DNA of 64,000 bases from Candidatus Eisenbacteria bacterium (GTDB lineage Bacteria > Eisenbacteria > RBG-16-71-46 > SZUA-252), in contig VBOZ01000014.1 in NCBI GenBank assembly GCA_005893305.1, positions 1-64,000 of the forward strand, written 5' to 3'. Shown here in pieces: positions 26,221 to 35,326 of the stretch. Every line of letters starts with the position of its first letter. The first letter of the stretch is position 1. A program made the position numbers and the translations under genes. The notes under the pieces were generated by a model, which saw only the letters and a program-made list of their open reading frames with translations, searched no databases and was not told where the DNA came from.

Positions 26221-26868
26221 ATGAGGCAATTGTTACTACGGGTAGCGATCTACTTGCTTCTGGCCTCTCCTGCGATTCCCAACCGGGCCGCAGCGCAATA
26301 CCTTTTCATGGACACCAACGGGGATGGCAGGTGCGACTTTGAGGATTTGATTCAAAGCCCGGTCGACACGATCGACGTATGGCTCGACACGAGCCAGGAC
26401 GGTCACGGCTCCCCTGCGGTGTGCCCAACCGGTGGAGAGATGAGCATCAGTGGCTATGAGCTCGTCCTCCGCGCGGATACTTACCCGACAGGATCGGTCG
26501 CGTTCGGGGTGTGGACGAATCTCATCCCTCAGTTCACTTCCGACCTGGGAACAATCCAGGAGGGCAACCTCTTGCGGGTTGGGCATGCCTCGTTGGGCTC
26601 GACCACTAGCCTGCCCGCGGGCAAATATCTTCTGGGCAGGGTTTCCGTTCAGTTCTTCTCGACGAAGTGCAAGAGGGTCGCACCGGCCAACACGGCGGTG
26701 ATCGGCCAGGAACAGTACGAAACCAAGTTCTACTCGCTGTGCCCAGGCGCGGCGGGGGACTACCAACTCCGACTCGGATCGGACTTCGGCGATTATTGTG
26801 AGGTCGGCGACCTCTGCGATGACGTCAAGGGAACGACCTGGGGCAAGATCAAACAGCGGTATCACTAG
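26221..26868 (+). CDS. Secreted hypothetical protein with EF-hand-like loop
   Basis: About 215 residues. A signal peptide (RQLLLRVAIYLLLA, cleavage near AAAQ) is followed at once by FMDTNGDGRCDFED, a D-x-N-x-D-G-x-x-x-F/E-D calcium loop like half of a dockerin repeat. The remainder is beta-rich with six cysteines (for example AVCPTGG, STKCKRV, SLCPGAAG, DYCEVGDLCDD). No family is recognised. ATG 26221 is preferred to ATG 26209 because GGAGGT (26211-26216) lies just before it. G+C content looks slightly lower than in its neighbours. Confidence 0.65.
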   Translation: MRQLLLRVAIYLLLASPAIPNRAAAQYLFMDTNGDGRCDFEDLIQSPVDTIDVWLDTSQDGHGSPAVCPTGGEMSISGYELVLRADTYPTGSVAFGVWTNLIPQFTSDLGTIQEGNLLRVGHASLGSTTSLPAGKYLLGRVSVQFFSTKCKRVAPANTAVIGQEQYETKFYSLCPGAAGDYQLRLGSDFGDYCEVGDLCDDVKGTTWGKIKQRYH

Positions 26869-27004
26869 AGTCGCAGCGGCGGGACGTGGAGGCACCGGAT
26901 CGCCTCCACGCGCCCTCCGTGGACTTCCTCGACTTCCTCCGGCGGGCACGCGCCTGCTAGGATGCAGGCGTGACCCCGACCACGATCTCGGTCTTTCGCG
27001 AGTA

Positions 27005-27475
27005 ATGGCCAGCCTCGCGGTGCAGCTTGAGCCCTGGACGCACATCATGATTCATCACTCGGCAACGGAGGATAGCCAGACCCTCTCCTGGCAGGCGATC
27101 CGTCGATTTCATATGACCGACCCGGAGCACCTCTGGGCTGATATCGGCTACCACGCCGGCGTCGAGCTCGTGTTGAAGGAATACGAAGCGCTGATCGGCC
27201 GCCCACTCGATCGAGTCGGGGCGCACTGCCCACAGGGCGAAATGAACAACAAGGCCATCGGCATCTGCCTCGTCGGGAACTACGATGCGGCGCCGCCGCC
27301 TCAGAAGGCGCTCGAGGTCCTAGGCGATCGGCTCCTGCGGCCCCTGATGCGTCAATGGCACATCCCACCTCAACGCGTCGTATTTCATCGGGACTTTAAT
27401 CCGACGAAGACCTGCCCCGGCACGGCGTTCACGCGGGAGCTCTTGCTTCGGTACATCCCGGGGGGGATCGTGTGA
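27005..27475 (+). CDS. Peptidoglycan-recognition-type N-acetylmuramoyl-L-alanine amidase
   Basis: A 156-residue amidase_2/PGRP domain. The zinc ligands are visible in IMIHHSATED, VVFHRDFNPTKTCPG (His and Cys), and the active-site region in ADIGYHAGVEL. GAHCPQGEMNNKAIGICLVGN is the conserved beta-strand of the fold. Such enzymes cleave the lactyl-amide bond between muramic acid and the stem peptide. No signal peptide is present from ATG 27005. The frame is open upstream but with no family similarity. It sits 13 bases before the SRPBCC gene. Confidence 0.85.
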   Translation: MASLAVQLEPWTHIMIHHSATEDSQTLSWQAIRRFHMTDPEHLWADIGYHAGVELVLKEYEALIGRPLDRVGAHCPQGEMNNKAIGICLVGNYDAAPPPQKALEVLGDRLLRPLMRQWHIPPQRVVFHRDFNPTKTCPGTAFTRELLLRYIPGGIV

Positions 27476-27488
27476 GGAGGTCCCCCCC

Positions 27489-28337
27489 GTGAACCCGACC
27501 ACGATCTCCCTCTTTCGGTCCTTCCGCTCGCCGCTCCCCGAAGTCTGGATCCATCTCACGCGCCAGGAGCACCTCGCGCGATGGTTGGGTATAGCCGAGA
27601 TGGAGCTCCTGCACGACGGCGAGTTTCACCTCGAGACATGGAACGGGGACGGCGCGACGGGCCGCGTGATCGCGATCGCCCCTCCCGTCCGCCTCGAGCT
27701 GGCGTGGCGCCCGACCGCGCTCTCGCCGGAGAGCCACGTCGTCCTCCGCCTCGAGGGCGACGGCCCTGGCTCGCGCCTCACGGTCACGCACGACGGCCTG
27801 AAGAGCGAGCCGGAGCGCCGAGCGACGCGCCAGATGTGGAAGGAGGCGCTGGCGGCGCTCCGCGCACTGCTCCACCACGGAACCGACGGGCACGAGTGGG
27901 GCGCCGGAATTCCGGTCACCGCGCGCGCCACGGTGTCTCGACCTGCCCCGGAGGTTTGGCCACTCCTCTCGACAGGACCCGGCATCGAGAAATGGGTCGC
28001 CCACGTCGAGCGGTTTGACGGCCAGGCTGGCGGGACGTTCCGCCTCACCTCGAAATTTCACGGTCGCGAAATCGTGGAGGAAGGAAGGATCGAGGAGCTG
28101 ACGCCCGAGGCGCGCATGGTGCTATCGTGGGAGTGGATGGGCGAAGGGTGGGGCGCGCCGACCCGCGTCGAATTCTCGATCGAGGTCGAGCCGCAGGGCG
28201 CATCGGTCCTCATCGTGCACTCGGGCTTCGACCGGATCGCCTCGGAGCAGCGCCTGGCGGCAAGGAAGAACTACGTGGCCGCGTGGCCGGAAGTACTCTG
28301 GGACTTGAAGCAACTGGTCCCGCCGGCCGCCGCGTAG
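27489..28337 (+). CDS. Tandem SRPBCC (AHSA1-like) domain protein
   Basis: A 282-residue protein with two START-like domains. The first (about 1-130) has FRSPLPEVWIHLTRQEHLARWLG and the second (about 140-275) VSRPAPEVWPLLSTGPGIEKWVA, both the helix-grip opening of AHSA1 relatives. Each ends in a long helix after a WKEAL- or YVAAWPEVL-type segment. These domains bind hydrophobic ligands or chaperones; no reaction is implied. The start is GTG 27489, preceded by GGAGG at 27477-27481. Confidence 0.8.
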   Translation: MNPTTISLFRSFRSPLPEVWIHLTRQEHLARWLGIAEMELLHDGEFHLETWNGDGATGRVIAIAPPVRLELAWRPTALSPESHVVLRLEGDGPGSRLTVTHDGLKSEPERRATRQMWKEALAALRALLHHGTDGHEWGAGIPVTARATVSRPAPEVWPLLSTGPGIEKWVAHVERFDGQAGGTFRLTSKFHGREIVEEGRIEELTPEARMVLSWEWMGEGWGAPTRVEFSIEVEPQGASVLIVHSGFDRIASEQRLAARKNYVAAWPEVLWDLKQLVPPAAA

Positions 28338-28372
28338 CGCCTCAGCCCGGCCCTCGCCGCACCGCCCGCCCG

Positions 28373-29404
28373 CTAGACCTGTAGGACGATCTTCCCGACG
28401 TTGCTGCGCGATTCGAGGATTCGGTGCGCCAATCCGGCCTCGGAGAGCGCCATCACCCGGCCGGGCGCGGGATCGATCTCTCCCGCCGCCGCCCACTGAA
28501 CCAGCGTCTCGAGCACGCGCCGGGCGAGCGCGGTGTTCTCCATGAGCTTCTTCAAGTTGACGCCGTAGAGGCCGCGGCTCGGCGCGAGCAGATCGAGGTA
28601 GGTCAGTCGGGGAGCACGGAGGAAGAACGCGATCGCCCCGAGCCATCCGCGATTCGAGATCTGGCCCACGCCGGTGCTGACCACGCGCCCTCCCGGCTTC
28701 AGCGCGCGAAGTCCATCCTCGATCGAGCGTCCGCCGATCGAATCGAGCACGATGTCGAACGCGGGACCGCCGAACAAGCGCTTGGAAAGCTTGTGGACGC
28801 GCGTGCGGCTCGCGGGGACCACGTGTTTCACGTGCTCCGCGATCAGGCGGCTGCGCTTGAAGTGGGTGCTCGCCGCCGCGACGATCTCGAGGCCCGCCCG
28901 GCGGGACAGATCGACCGCGGCCATGCCGACTCCGCCCGCGGCCGCGTGGATAAAGACGCGCATCCCGGGCTCGACCGGGCCGGTGCGATAGAGGGCGATG
29001 TACGCGGTGCCGTAGTTGAGCGGAAGCAGGACGGCCGACTGATACGGGATCGAGTCTGGGATCGGGAAGACCTGCCCGGCCGGGACCGCGACCTTCTCCG
29101 CGTACCCGCCGTTCGAGTGAAACGCGAGCACGCGCTGCCCCTCGCGGAGCCCGGCGACGTTCTCGCCGACCCGGATGATCTCTCCCGCGGTCTCATGTCC
29201 CATGATGTACGGAGGCTTCGGCGCCTCCGGGTTGAGTCCTTGGCGCGAGAGGACATCCGTGAAGTTGACGCCGGCGGTCCGGACCTGGATCAGGACGTCG
29301 TGCGGCCCGACCTCGGGGTCCGGGCAGTCCTCGAGGATCAAGCTCTCGGGTGGGCCGGACTTCCGAAGGTAGACCGCGCGCATCGATCCGTTCGCCGTCG
29401 TCAC
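28373..29404 (-). CDS. VAT1-like zinc-independent medium-chain reductase (quinone oxidoreductase family)
   Basis: A 343-residue MDR enzyme. The GroES-like domain has GVNFTDVLSRQG and PYIMGHETAGEI. The cofactor domain has AAAGGVGMAAVDLSRRAG (an A-x-x-G-x-x-G NADPH motif) and DIVLDSIGG. The structural zinc-binding cysteine cluster is absent, as in quinone oxidoreductases. The segment after the Rossmann fold (YLDLLAPSRGLYGVNLKKL) is characteristic of the synaptic-vesicle VAT-1 subgroup. It likely reduces an enone or quinone. GTG 29404 overlaps the arsC stop by four bases, so the two form an operon. Confidence 0.85.
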   Translation of the reverse strand: MTTANGSMRAVYLRKSGPPESLILEDCPDPEVGPHDVLIQVRTAGVNFTDVLSRQGLNPEAPKPPYIMGHETAGEIIRVGENVAGLREGQRVLAFHSNGGYAEKVAVPAGQVFPIPDSIPYQSAVLLPLNYGTAYIALYRTGPVEPGMRVFIHAAAGGVGMAAVDLSRRAGLEIVAAASTHFKRSRLIAEHVKHVVPASRTRVHKLSKRLFGGPAFDIVLDSIGGRSIEDGLRALKPGGRVVSTGVGQISNRGWLGAIAFFLRAPRLTYLDLLAPSRGLYGVNLKKLMENTALARRVLETLVQWAAAGEIDPAPGRVMALSEAGLAHRILESRSNVGKIVLQV

Positions 29405-29817
29405 CGCGACCGCGCCTTGTCGGTGGAGGTCGATCGCAACCGCCCCGCGAGCTCCTCCACGCGCGCGCGCAGGAGATCTCGAATGCGGCGCACCTCGTCG
29501 ATCGGCTTCCCCGAGGGATCCGGAATCCCCCAGTCCTCGACCTTCCGGCCGGGATAGTCGCAGAGGGCCGGGTCGTCGCAGCCCATCGAGACCACGACAT
29601 CGGCGCGGGCGAGCATCTCGGCGTCCACCTTCCTCGGCTTCCGCCCCACGAGATCGATCCCGACCTCGCGCATCGCGTCGATGACGATGGGATGGACCGC
29701 CGCGGCGGGGCTCGAGCCGCCCGAGACAGCCGCGTACTCCGGAGCCACCTGCTCGAGGAGGGCCTGCGCCATCTGGCTTCGCCCCGCGTTCTGCCGGCAG
29801 AGGAAGAGCACTGTCAT
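29401..29817 (-). CDS. arsC: Arsenate reductase-like low-molecular-weight phosphatase fold protein
   Basis: A 138-residue LMW-PTP-fold protein. The P-loop is C7-RQNAGR-S, and the acid sits in DWGIPDPSG. A thiol pair Cys80/Cys86 (GCDDPALC) matches the redox relay of thioredoxin-coupled arsenate reductases. The length and motif order are those of ArsC from Gram-positive-type operons. No arsR or arsenite pump is adjacent, although an ArsP-like permease lies 26 kb away. A protein-tyrosine phosphatase role is less likely given the cysteine relay. Confidence 0.82.
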   Translation of the reverse strand: MTVLFLCRQNAGRSQMAQALLEQVAPEYAAVSGGSSPAAAVHPIVIDAMREVGIDLVGRKPRKVDAEMLARADVVVSMGCDDPALCDYPGRKVEDWGIPDPSGKPIDEVRRIRDLLRARVEELAGRLRSTSTDKARSR

Positions 29818-29824
29818 GGAACGA

Positions 29825-30529
29825 CTATACCCGATCGCGAAGTCCTATCGCCGTCTCGAAGATTCCGCGCCACATCGCCGCGGTGAGCTTGCCTGTGCTC
29901 GTGTTCTGCTGGCTTGGGTGGTAGGAGGCGAGGAGCCAACCGCCCTCCGGAAGCGCGACGCGCGCGCCGTGGGCAAAGACCGGCCGCGGATCGAGATCGG
30001 GCTGCCCGAGCGCCCGCCGCGCCTTCACGATCGCTTCAAAGCCGATCTTCCCCAGCGCGAGCCTCACGTGGAGCTTCGGAAGCGCGCGCATCTCCCGCAC
30101 GAGATACTCCCTGCAGCGGTCGAGCTCGGCGGGCTCGGGCTTGTTCCCGGGCGGCGCGCATCGACCCGCGGCCGTGATGTATACCCCGTCGAGCGTGAGG
30201 CCATCGCCGGCGCGCAGCGCATCGGGCCGACTCGCGAGCCTCTGTCGAAACAGCTCCCCGTAGAGCCACTCGCCGGAGCGGTCTCCGGTGAACATCCGCC
30301 CCGTTCTGTTCGATCCGTGCGCCCCCGGCGCGAGCCCCACGATGAGGAGCCACGCTTCCGAATCGCCGAACCCGGGCACCGGCCTCCCCCAGTAGGTCTC
30401 ATCGCGGTAGGCGGCGCGGCGCACTCGGGCCACCTCGGTGCAATACTCGCGCAGTCGCGGGCATCGTTCGCAGGCGGCCACGTCGCTCGCGATTCCTTGG
30501 AGCGCTCGGGCGTGGCGATTCGGCGGCAT
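29825..30529 (-). CDS. Type-5 (UDGb) uracil-DNA glycosylase
   Basis: A family-5 uracil-DNA glycosylase with a [4Fe-4S] cluster. The cluster cysteines are in AACERCPRLREYC, in GRCAPPG and in LDRCREYL. Motif 1 is GLAPGAHGSNRTGR, which lacks the usual catalytic polar residue as in other UDGb enzymes, and motif 2 is SYHPSQQNT. Such enzymes remove uracil, hypoxanthine and related deaminated bases. I start at ATG 30529 because the longer ATG at 30574 shares its bases with the start of the divergent DinB gene. It ends eight bases before arsC. Confidence 0.87.
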   Translation of the reverse strand: MPPNRHARALQGIASDVAACERCPRLREYCTEVARVRRAAYRDETYWGRPVPGFGDSEAWLLIVGLAPGAHGSNRTGRMFTGDRSGEWLYGELFRQRLASRPDALRAGDGLTLDGVYITAAGRCAPPGNKPEPAELDRCREYLVREMRALPKLHVRLALGKIGFEAIVKARRALGQPDLDPRPVFAHGARVALPEGGWLLASYHPSQQNTSTGKLTAAMWRGIFETAIGLRDRV

Positions 30530-30572
30530 ATCTGGGAATATAGCCGCTTCGTCGATCGATCCCGGAGGGTTC

Positions 30573-31049
30573 ATGGATTTGAAAGACTATTTCGAGGCGA
30601 CCTGGGAGGCGCGTGGCCGCCTTCTCGCCGCGGCCGCCGACCTGAGTCCCGAAGAGTGGACTCGCGATTTCCCCTTCTCATGGAAATCGCTCCGCAACCT
30701 CTTCGCCCACGTGATCGAGGTCGAGGGCTCTTGGATCGGGAAGAACATCGAGAAGGGCAACTGGAAGTATCCGGACGAGGATGAGATCGCGCGCCGGTTC
30801 GCGACGCCGGAGATGGCCCGAGCGCGTGGGGACGAGATCGCGAAGATGACCCGCGAGGTACTCGCCGCCTACATGCCGGCCAGGCTGCGCGAGATACGGC
30901 GCGGGACGCAGATGGACGGCAGCGAGACCACGTTCACGGTGGAGCAGATCCTGACCCACGTCTTCACGCACGAGCTCCGCCACCAGGGCCAGCTCCAGGT
31001 GATGCTCCGGTTGCTCGGCAAGCCCGCTCCGAACGCTGACTGGATCTAG
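30573..31049 (+). CDS. DinB family protein
   Basis: A 158-residue four-helix bundle. The helix-2 histidine is in LRNLFAHVIEVEGSWIG and the C-terminal pair in THVFTHELRHQGQL, giving the metal-binding triad of the family. ATG 30573 is preceded by GGAGG. It is not closely similar to the DinB gene at 20.5 kb, so it is a second, divergent member. Likely a metal- or thiol-dependent transferase; the reaction is unknown. Confidence 0.84.
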   Translation: MDLKDYFEATWEARGRLLAAAADLSPEEWTRDFPFSWKSLRNLFAHVIEVEGSWIGKNIEKGNWKYPDEDEIARRFATPEMARARGDEIAKMTREVLAAYMPARLREIRRGTQMDGSETTFTVEQILTHVFTHELRHQGQLQVMLRLLGKPAPNADWI

Positions 31050-31084
31050 GCGGCGGGGGCCGCAGCGGCGCCCACGGCCGCGCC

Positions 31085-33061
31085 CTAGAGCGAGTCTCCG
31101 GGCGACGATGAGATGACGAAGTCGATCTCCGGCAGCGCCTCGATCGCCGCGACAACCTGAAGCGCCTCTCTATCACCCGGGCGCATCTCCAAGAGACGGT
31201 GGGCGAATCGTAGCGCTACAGGGTACGCGCCTGGCTTGTTGCAAGAGGTCATCAGGGCCCGGATCGACTCCGGGTCGTCGCGTGCGATCCCGAACGCCTC
31301 CAGCGCGGCGTCATCGTTGGGTTGCCTCCGATCGGGAGTAGAGAGAAACAAGGCCACAAGCTGCAATGCGAGGGATCGATCCAGCGGCGGTAGTGGAGCC
31401 AGGAGTTGCCTCGCCCGAGTGCTATCGCCGGCGGCGAGAAGGAGCATCGCGGCGATCCTGTGATCGACGTCTCGGTGCGCGGCGTCCATCTGGGGCATCC
31501 CGAGCAGGATTCTCATGGCAAGCCCCGTGTGACCGGTCGCGGCGAGGCCGCGCGCGTAGAACCGCACTGCTTTCTGGTATTCGAAGTAGTCGGGCCTCGG
31601 CCCGTCTGTGCGCGGGAGGAGCGTGCGGAGGTCGACCTCGTAGACGTCGAGATTGGGAGCGATCCAGAAGAGGTATTCGGCGTGCCGGTTGGGCAAGCGG
31701 CGCTCGGGGCGTACGGTGTGCAGCGTTGGGTCGCGATACCAGAGCCGCATCGCCTGAAAGTTGTACATATGAACGTGGATGCTCCGGCGTCCCTGGGCGA
31801 GAACGGTCAAGAGCACCTGTGCCCCGGGCGCCAACTTTGGCTCCAGACCCTTGAATTCCTGCTCCAAGCGCCGGAGCGCCCCCGAGGGCGCATCGAAGTT
31901 CCGCTCGGTCGGAATCGTGGGAGCGACATCGAGTCCACGGAACCAGACGCCCAGGAGCAGAAACGCGCCGAGCAGCGCGAATGCCCATGCCCCGCGGAGC
32001 CGGGAGAGAGCAAACCCCAACCCTATCGCGACGCCCAGAGCCGGAATGCACGAGTAGTACGGGGACCAATGGCGGACGAGCACCGACGTGAGAAGGAGCG
32101 GGGGCACCGCGAGCGTGAGGGAGAGCATCGCGATCCTAGCGCCGGAGATCGTTCCCACGTCGCTGTCGGCCGCGGCCCCCCGTGACCGCAAGTATGCGGC
32201 CCCAGCAAGAAGGGCAGCCGCGCCCAGCAGGCACAAAGTCCCCCCGCGGGGCCATGAGATCCCGACCAACGTGGGAGGCACGTTGAGCATCGTGAGCAGG
32301 CCGTTCCAGAGCGCGGTCCATCGCTCCGGGTTGTCCAGGCCGACGTACCCGGCTCCCCCGCTCGAAAACTTGCGCTGGATCAGGATCCGGATCCCCGGAT
32401 GAAGGACTGCCCAGCAGACCGCCGCCACGCCGTAGACCGCGAAACGCTTCAGAACCCCGTACGGTCTCCTTCCCAAGAACCAATCGAGTCCGACCAGAGC
32501 CGGCAGCGCCGCGATCGCGGTCTCCTTGGACAGCAAGGCGAGCACAAAGCAAGCGCACGCGAGCCACGTTCGATTCGAGAGCTGCAAGTTGAGCGCGCCC
32601 AGAAGGAACGCCATCGCCAAGAGGTCCTGCACGCCGCTCACCCAACCCACGAGAATCGGCAACGCCCCGAGAGACGCGAACACGAGGCCGGCGAAGAAGC
32701 CGGCGCGCGCGCCTGCCACCCTGCTGGCGAACCGGACGAACAGGATCACCACGACAGCGAGAAGCGCGAGGTTCAGCAGATGCCCCAGCGCGGCGCTGTC
32801 GGGGCTCAGGATCGAGAGCAGGCCGAAATAAATCTCGCGCGAAATCGGGCGGTAGAAGATCGACTGAGGGTCGGGAAGGAGAACACCCGCGCGAAACGGC
32901 TGAACTCGGTGGAAGAAGAGGTAGTCATCGAAGAGGTACGTGAAACGAAATCCAGGAAGCGCGAGCACGACGGCGACGAGGGCGGGTATCAGTAGAAACA
33001 GGCGGGCACGAGCTCGCGACGAGAGTCCCTGCCCTGCCTCGGCCATCGATCCCTGCTCCAC
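31085..33061 (-). CDS. Polytopic membrane protein, GT-C glycosyltransferase-like, with helical C-terminal domain
   Basis: A 658-residue protein. Ten or more hydrophobic segments occupy residues 20-400. After the first helix comes TYLFDDYLFFHR, where the paired aspartates in the first extracytoplasmic loop resemble the catalytic site of lipid-linked-sugar GT-C glycosyltransferases (PMT/ArnT type). The loop after helix 2 contains YRPISREIYFG. The last 250 residues are soluble and helical with TPR-like spacing. It is probably a mannosyl- or arabinosyl-type transferase or a related envelope protein, but the donor and acceptor cannot be named. It is monocistronic. Confidence 0.68.
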   Translation of the reverse strand: MEQGSMAEAGQGLSSRARARLFLLIPALVAVVLALPGFRFTYLFDDYLFFHRVQPFRAGVLLPDPQSIFYRPISREIYFGLLSILSPDSAALGHLLNLALLAVVVILFVRFASRVAGARAGFFAGLVFASLGALPILVGWVSGVQDLLAMAFLLGALNLQLSNRTWLACACFVLALLSKETAIAALPALVGLDWFLGRRPYGVLKRFAVYGVAAVCWAVLHPGIRILIQRKFSSGGAGYVGLDNPERWTALWNGLLTMLNVPPTLVGISWPRGGTLCLLGAAALLAGAAYLRSRGAAADSDVGTISGARIAMLSLTLAVPPLLLTSVLVRHWSPYYSCIPALGVAIGLGFALSRLRGAWAFALLGAFLLLGVWFRGLDVAPTIPTERNFDAPSGALRRLEQEFKGLEPKLAPGAQVLLTVLAQGRRSIHVHMYNFQAMRLWYRDPTLHTVRPERRLPNRHAEYLFWIAPNLDVYEVDLRTLLPRTDGPRPDYFEYQKAVRFYARGLAATGHTGLAMRILLGMPQMDAAHRDVDHRIAAMLLLAAGDSTRARQLLAPLPPLDRSLALQLVALFLSTPDRRQPNDDAALEAFGIARDDPESIRALMTSCNKPGAYPVALRFAHRLLEMRPGDREALQVVAAIEALPEIDFVISSSPGDSL

Positions 33062-33182
33062 GGCGGCATCCTAGCACCGCGTGCGCCGCCGGCCCCACGA
33101 TCCTAGCCCAGCGCCCGGAGTTGAAATGCGTGCCCCGCATGGGGCAATATAGATGACCGGTCGAGGAGGCCGGCATCCACAC

Positions 33183-34004
33183 ATGCAGCCCCTCATCCCA
33201 CTGCTAACAACAGTACTTCCAGTGCTGTACGCGCTGAGCGTCGCGGCCTATGCCCGTGCCTACGCCGACGAGGCGTCGACGGGCGGCCGCTGGGGCCCCG
33301 CCATGCTCCGCGCGGCGCTCCTCGTCCATCTGGTCTACCTCTCGGCGCGCGGCGTCACCGAGGGGCACCTCCCCCTCGCGTCGGTCTATGATTTCCTTTC
33401 GGCCACGGCGCTCTCGATCGCGGCGGTCTATGTTTATCTCGAGTTGCGCCAGGGAATCCGGACGACCGGGATCTTCGTTCTCCCGATCGTCTTCCTGATG
33501 CAGGTGACCTCCTCGGCGTACGGCGGCGAGCCCGCAACGCGGCAACCGCCCCTATTTCCGATCTGGTTCGAGATCCACACGCTCGCCGCGGTCCTGGGCT
33601 ACGGCGCGTTCTTTGTCTCGGCGATCTACGGGGTTCTCTTCCTCCTCATGTATCGCGAGATCAAGGGCAACCGCCTCTCGTTCTTCTTCCGGCGCATGCC
33701 GCCTTTAGAAACGCTCGGCCGCATGAACGTGAGCGCGGCGAGCGCGGGGCTGGCGCTCCTGGCGCTCGCGATCTTGATGGGGATCGGTTGGGGGCGCCTC
33801 GCCGGGGTCGATCTGGCGAAGGATCCCAAGACCTGGCTCACGATCGGCGCTTGGCTCGTCCTCGGCTTCGCCGTCCTCGCGTATCACCGCCTCGGCTGGC
33901 GTGGACCGCGGGCGGTCTACGCCTCGCTCGCGGGATTCACCACCCTCCTCGCCTCGCGCGTCGTGACCGACCTCTTCGTCCGCTCGTTCCACACCTTCCG
34001 GTGA
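33183..34004 (+). CDS. CcsA/HemX-like cytochrome c assembly protein
   Basis: A 273-residue membrane protein with eight predicted helices. The tryptophan-rich WWD signature is weak; conserved histidines in LVHLVYL, FEIHTLAAVLGYG and SFHTFR match the heme-ligating positions of the CcsA/HemX family (PF01578). Its location directly before hemA reproduces the hemX-hemA order of other bacteria, where HemX affects glutamyl-tRNA reductase level; a role in cytochrome c maturation is the alternative. ATG 33183 is used. The TGA overlaps the hemA GTG. Confidence 0.82.
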   Translation: MQPLIPLLTTVLPVLYALSVAAYARAYADEASTGGRWGPAMLRAALLVHLVYLSARGVTEGHLPLASVYDFLSATALSIAAVYVYLELRQGIRTTGIFVLPIVFLMQVTSSAYGGEPATRQPPLFPIWFEIHTLAAVLGYGAFFVSAIYGVLFLLMYREIKGNRLSFFFRRMPPLETLGRMNVSAASAGLALLALAILMGIGWGRLAGVDLAKDPKTWLTIGAWLVLGFAVLAYHRLGWRGPRAVYASLAGFTTLLASRVVTDLFVRSFHTFR

Positions 34005-35326
34005 CCCCCGTGGCCGAAACCGAAGCCCCGACCTTCGATCTCTTCTGCGTCGGGCTGAACCACGAGACCTCGCCTCTCGAGATCCGGGACGCGCTGGTCC
34101 TGAACGACGAGGAAGTGGGCCGGGCGATCCAGGCGCTGCGCGAGCGGGCCGGCGCGAGCGAGGCGCTCGTGATCTCGACCTGCAATCGAACGGAGGTCTA
34201 CGCGCGCGGCTCCTCGATCGAGGACCCGCCCGCGTTCGTGGCCGATCTCCTCCGCGAGATCAAGGGCATGGACTTGACCGGTCCCCGCGGAAGCTACCTC
34301 TACGCGTACCGGGAGCCCGACTCGGTGCGGCACCTGTTCCGCGTGGCGTGCGGGCTCGACTCGCAGGTGCTGGGCGAGCCGCAGATCACCGGACAGGTCA
34401 AAGACTCGCTCTCGCTCGCCGCGAAGCTGGGCGGGACCGGGCCGGTGATCGAGCGGCTCCTCGACGCCGCGCTCCGCTCGGCGAAGCGGGCGCGCACCGA
34501 GACCGGGATCGGGCGCGGCCCCATCTCGAGCGCGTACGCCGCGGTCGGTCTGGCGGGCAAGGTGTTGGGCTCCCTCTCGGACAAGCGCGTCCTCCTGGTC
34601 GGCGCGGGCGAAATGGCGACGCTCGCGGCGCGTCACTTCCAGGAGGCGGGCGTCACGCAGTTCGTGGTCGCCAATCGCGGCCGGGAGCGCGGCGAGGCGC
34701 TCGCGGCGGCGATCCCGGCGAGGGTCGTCTCGCTCGAAGCGATTCCGGTCGTGCTCCCCGGCGCTGACATCGTGATCGGGGCCACGGCTTCCCAGCAGCC
34801 GCTCGTGCACGAGCCCGCCGTTCGCTCCGCGATGAAGATCCGGAGAAATCGCCCGCTTCTCTTCCTCGATCTCGCGGTGCCGCGGGATGTCGACCCGCTC
34901 GTCGCGAAGCTGCCCAACGTCTTCCTCCACGATCTGGACGCCCTCGGCGTCCTGGTCGGGCAGAGCCTCGCGCAACGACGCGCCGAGGTTCCGAAGGTCG
35001 AGGCGATCATCGAGGACGAGCTGGCTCGATTCCTCAAGTGGCACGGATCGCTCGCGGTGAAGCCGACCGTGACCAAATTCCGCGGCCACTTCGAGCGCGT
35101 CGCCCGCGAGGAGCTGGAGCGCCATCGCGCCCGCTTCCGCCCCGAGGACCAGGAGGCGCTCGACGCGCTCGTGCACGGCATCGTCCAGAAACTCCTCCAC
35201 CGGCCCACCACGCGGCTCACGCGCCCGGACGCGGAGGGCGCGAAGGGAATCGCGAGGATCGACGCGGTCCGGGACCTGTTCGGAATCGACCCCGAAGAGA
35301 GCGATGCGGATCGGGACACGCGGTAG
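34001..35326 (+). CDS. hemA: Glutamyl-tRNA reductase
   Basis: A 441-residue NADPH enzyme that reduces glutamyl-tRNA to glutamate-1-semialdehyde, the first step of C5-pathway heme synthesis. The catalytic cysteine is Cys61 in VISTCNRTEVYA. LDSQVLGEPQITGQVK and GIGRGPISSAYAAV follow, then the NADPH fold with LLVGAGEMATLAARHF and the dimerisation helix. The start is GTG 34001 (TGA of ccsA overlapped by three bases); GTG 34010 is possible. The final 60 residues contain an Arg-rich extension not needed for catalysis. First dedicated enzyme of the operon. Confidence 0.94.
   Translation: MTPVAETEAPTFDLFCVGLNHETSPLEIRDALVLNDEEVGRAIQALRERAGASEALVISTCNRTEVYARGSSIEDPPAFVADLLREIKGMDLTGPRGSYLYAYREPDSVRHLFRVACGLDSQVLGEPQITGQVKDSLSLAAKLGGTGPVIERLLDAALRSAKRARTETGIGRGPISSAYAAVGLAGKVLGSLSDKRVLLVGAGEMATLAARHFQEAGVTQFVVANRGRERGEALAAAIPARVVSLEAIPVVLPGADIVIGATASQQPLVHEPAVRSAMKIRRNRPLLFLDLAVPRDVDPLVAKLPNVFLHDLDALGVLVGQSLAQRRAEVPKVEAIIEDELARFLKWHGSLAVKPTVTKFRGHFERVAREELERHRARFRPEDQEALDALVHGIVQKLLHRPTTRLTRPDAEGAKGIARIDAVRDLFGIDPEESDADRDTR

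Noticed and set aside
26040-26222. 60-residue minus-strand frame in the lexA upstream region
   Set aside because: It covers the likely promoter and divergent gene start; no homology or ribosome-binding site.
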